Part shown: positions 63,783-64,000 of the stretch, piece by piece
Layout: every line of letters begins with the position of its first letter
How positions within the stretch are numbered: the first letter of the stretch is position 1
DNA from: Bradyrhizobium sp.
GTDB lineage: Bacteria; Pseudomonadota; Alphaproteobacteria; Rhizobiales; Xanthobacteraceae
Assembly (NCBI RefSeq): GCF_004799405.1
Contig: NZ_SSMW01000070.1
Coordinates: forward strand, 1 to 64,000
Length of the DNA stretch: 64,000 nt
Direction: 5' to 3'
Position numbers and translations under genes: made by a program
Notes under the pieces: generated by a model
Told to the model about the DNA's origin: nothing
Database searches by the model: none
What the model saw: the letters and a program-made list of their open reading frames with translations, nothing else

Positions 63783-64000
63783 TCACTCCTTCTTGAGGAA
63801 GCCCGAGAACTTCTTCTGGAACCGGGACACGCGGCCGCCGCGGTCCAGCAACTGCTGGGCGCCGCCGATCCAGGCCGGGTGCGACTTGGAGTCGATATCG
63901 AGGTTCAGCTTGTCGCCTGCCTTGCCCCAGGTCGAGCGCGTCTGGTATTCGGTGCCATCGGTCATGACGACCGTAATCATATGATATTCCGGATGAATTT
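63783..64000 (-). CDS. rpmE: Ribosomal protein L31 (partial, N-terminus off-window)
   Basis: The frame reads ...[20 protein letters not shown], then [20 protein letters not shown] and [16 protein letters not shown]. This is L31 of the Alphaproteobacteria. Codons before the ATG at 63980 (IHPEYH) are in frame and belong to the usual L31 start, so the true start lies beyond the window edge; only the first two or three residues are missing. It has no zinc CxxC, as in the Cys-minus form. Confidence 0.93.
   Translation of the reverse strand, partial: IHPEYHMITVVMTDGTEYQTRSTWGKAGDKLNLDIDSKSHPAWIGGAQQLLDRGGRVSRFQKKFSGFLKKE

Overview
The window looks like a chromosome segment of a Bradyrhizobium-type alphaproteobacterium (Rhizobiales). 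Supporting signs are the GC-rich codon use, a run of Bradyrhizobium-style housekeeping genes (siroheme synthase / DUF2849 / sulfite reductase / DUF934, DUF2865, DUF1192, RcdA-like DUF1465, GTG-overlapped galU) and palindromic REP-like repeats between genes. It has two parts. Bases 1 to about 33,000 form a mosaic accessory island. Bases about 33,000 to 64,000 are ordinary core chromosome.

Island, left to right. From 1 to 5.7 kb lie likely nuclease or defence genes: a Cas4-like/DEDD fusion of the DUF2779 type, an Mrr-like nuclease, and a HEPN-motif protein beside a tail-anchored membrane protein. From 6 to 9.7 kb lie an ABC substrate-binding protein, a frameshifted small gene and an IS91-type element (tyrosine recombinase plus HUH transposase). 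From 10.1 to 18.5 kb lies the most interesting block: a GT-C membrane glycosyltransferase, then a compact His-Xaa-Ser (HXS) peptide-modification operon. In that operon a secreted precursor ends in five HXS triplets (HxsA type), followed by HxsD and two radical SAM enzymes (HxsB, HxsC). It is bracketed by two secreted proteins that share the same C-terminal domain. From 18.5 to 33 kb lie a dienelactone hydrolase, a DUF4747/membrane-protein pair, an integrase remnant abutting a 3' tRNA-Met fragment (an attachment-site scar), an XRE regulator with tandem small proteins, a trypsin-like protease, small secreted proteins, a Mesh1/SpoT-like hydrolase, HNH proteins, a second HEPN-motif protein and a Gabija (GajA/GajB) anti-phage system.

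Core part. From 33 to 37.6 kb are envelope genes (holin-like membrane protein, DUF883 protein, AI-2E-type exporter, L,D-transpeptidase, DUF2865). Then come malate synthase G, the siroheme/assimilatory sulfite reductase operon, CAP and patatin proteins, 3-hydroxybutyrate dehydrogenase, a flippase, DsbD-N-like and YqgE proteins, a TfdA-like dioxygenase, an SDR, a CsbD-like protein, a DUF459 SGNH protein, a lytic transglycosylase, GalU, a PAS-GGDEF-EAL membrane protein with a degenerate GGDEF site, a quinone oxidoreductase, DUF1192, RcdA, an EamA transporter and the start-truncated ribosomal protein L31 at the right edge.

How they work together. The HXS operon should make and export a radical-SAM-modified peptide of unknown role. 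Gabija and the scattered nuclease/HEPN genes suggest the island is a defence hot spot. The siroheme genes supply cofactor to the adjacent sulfite reductase. All functional calls come from reading motifs by eye; no database search was run.
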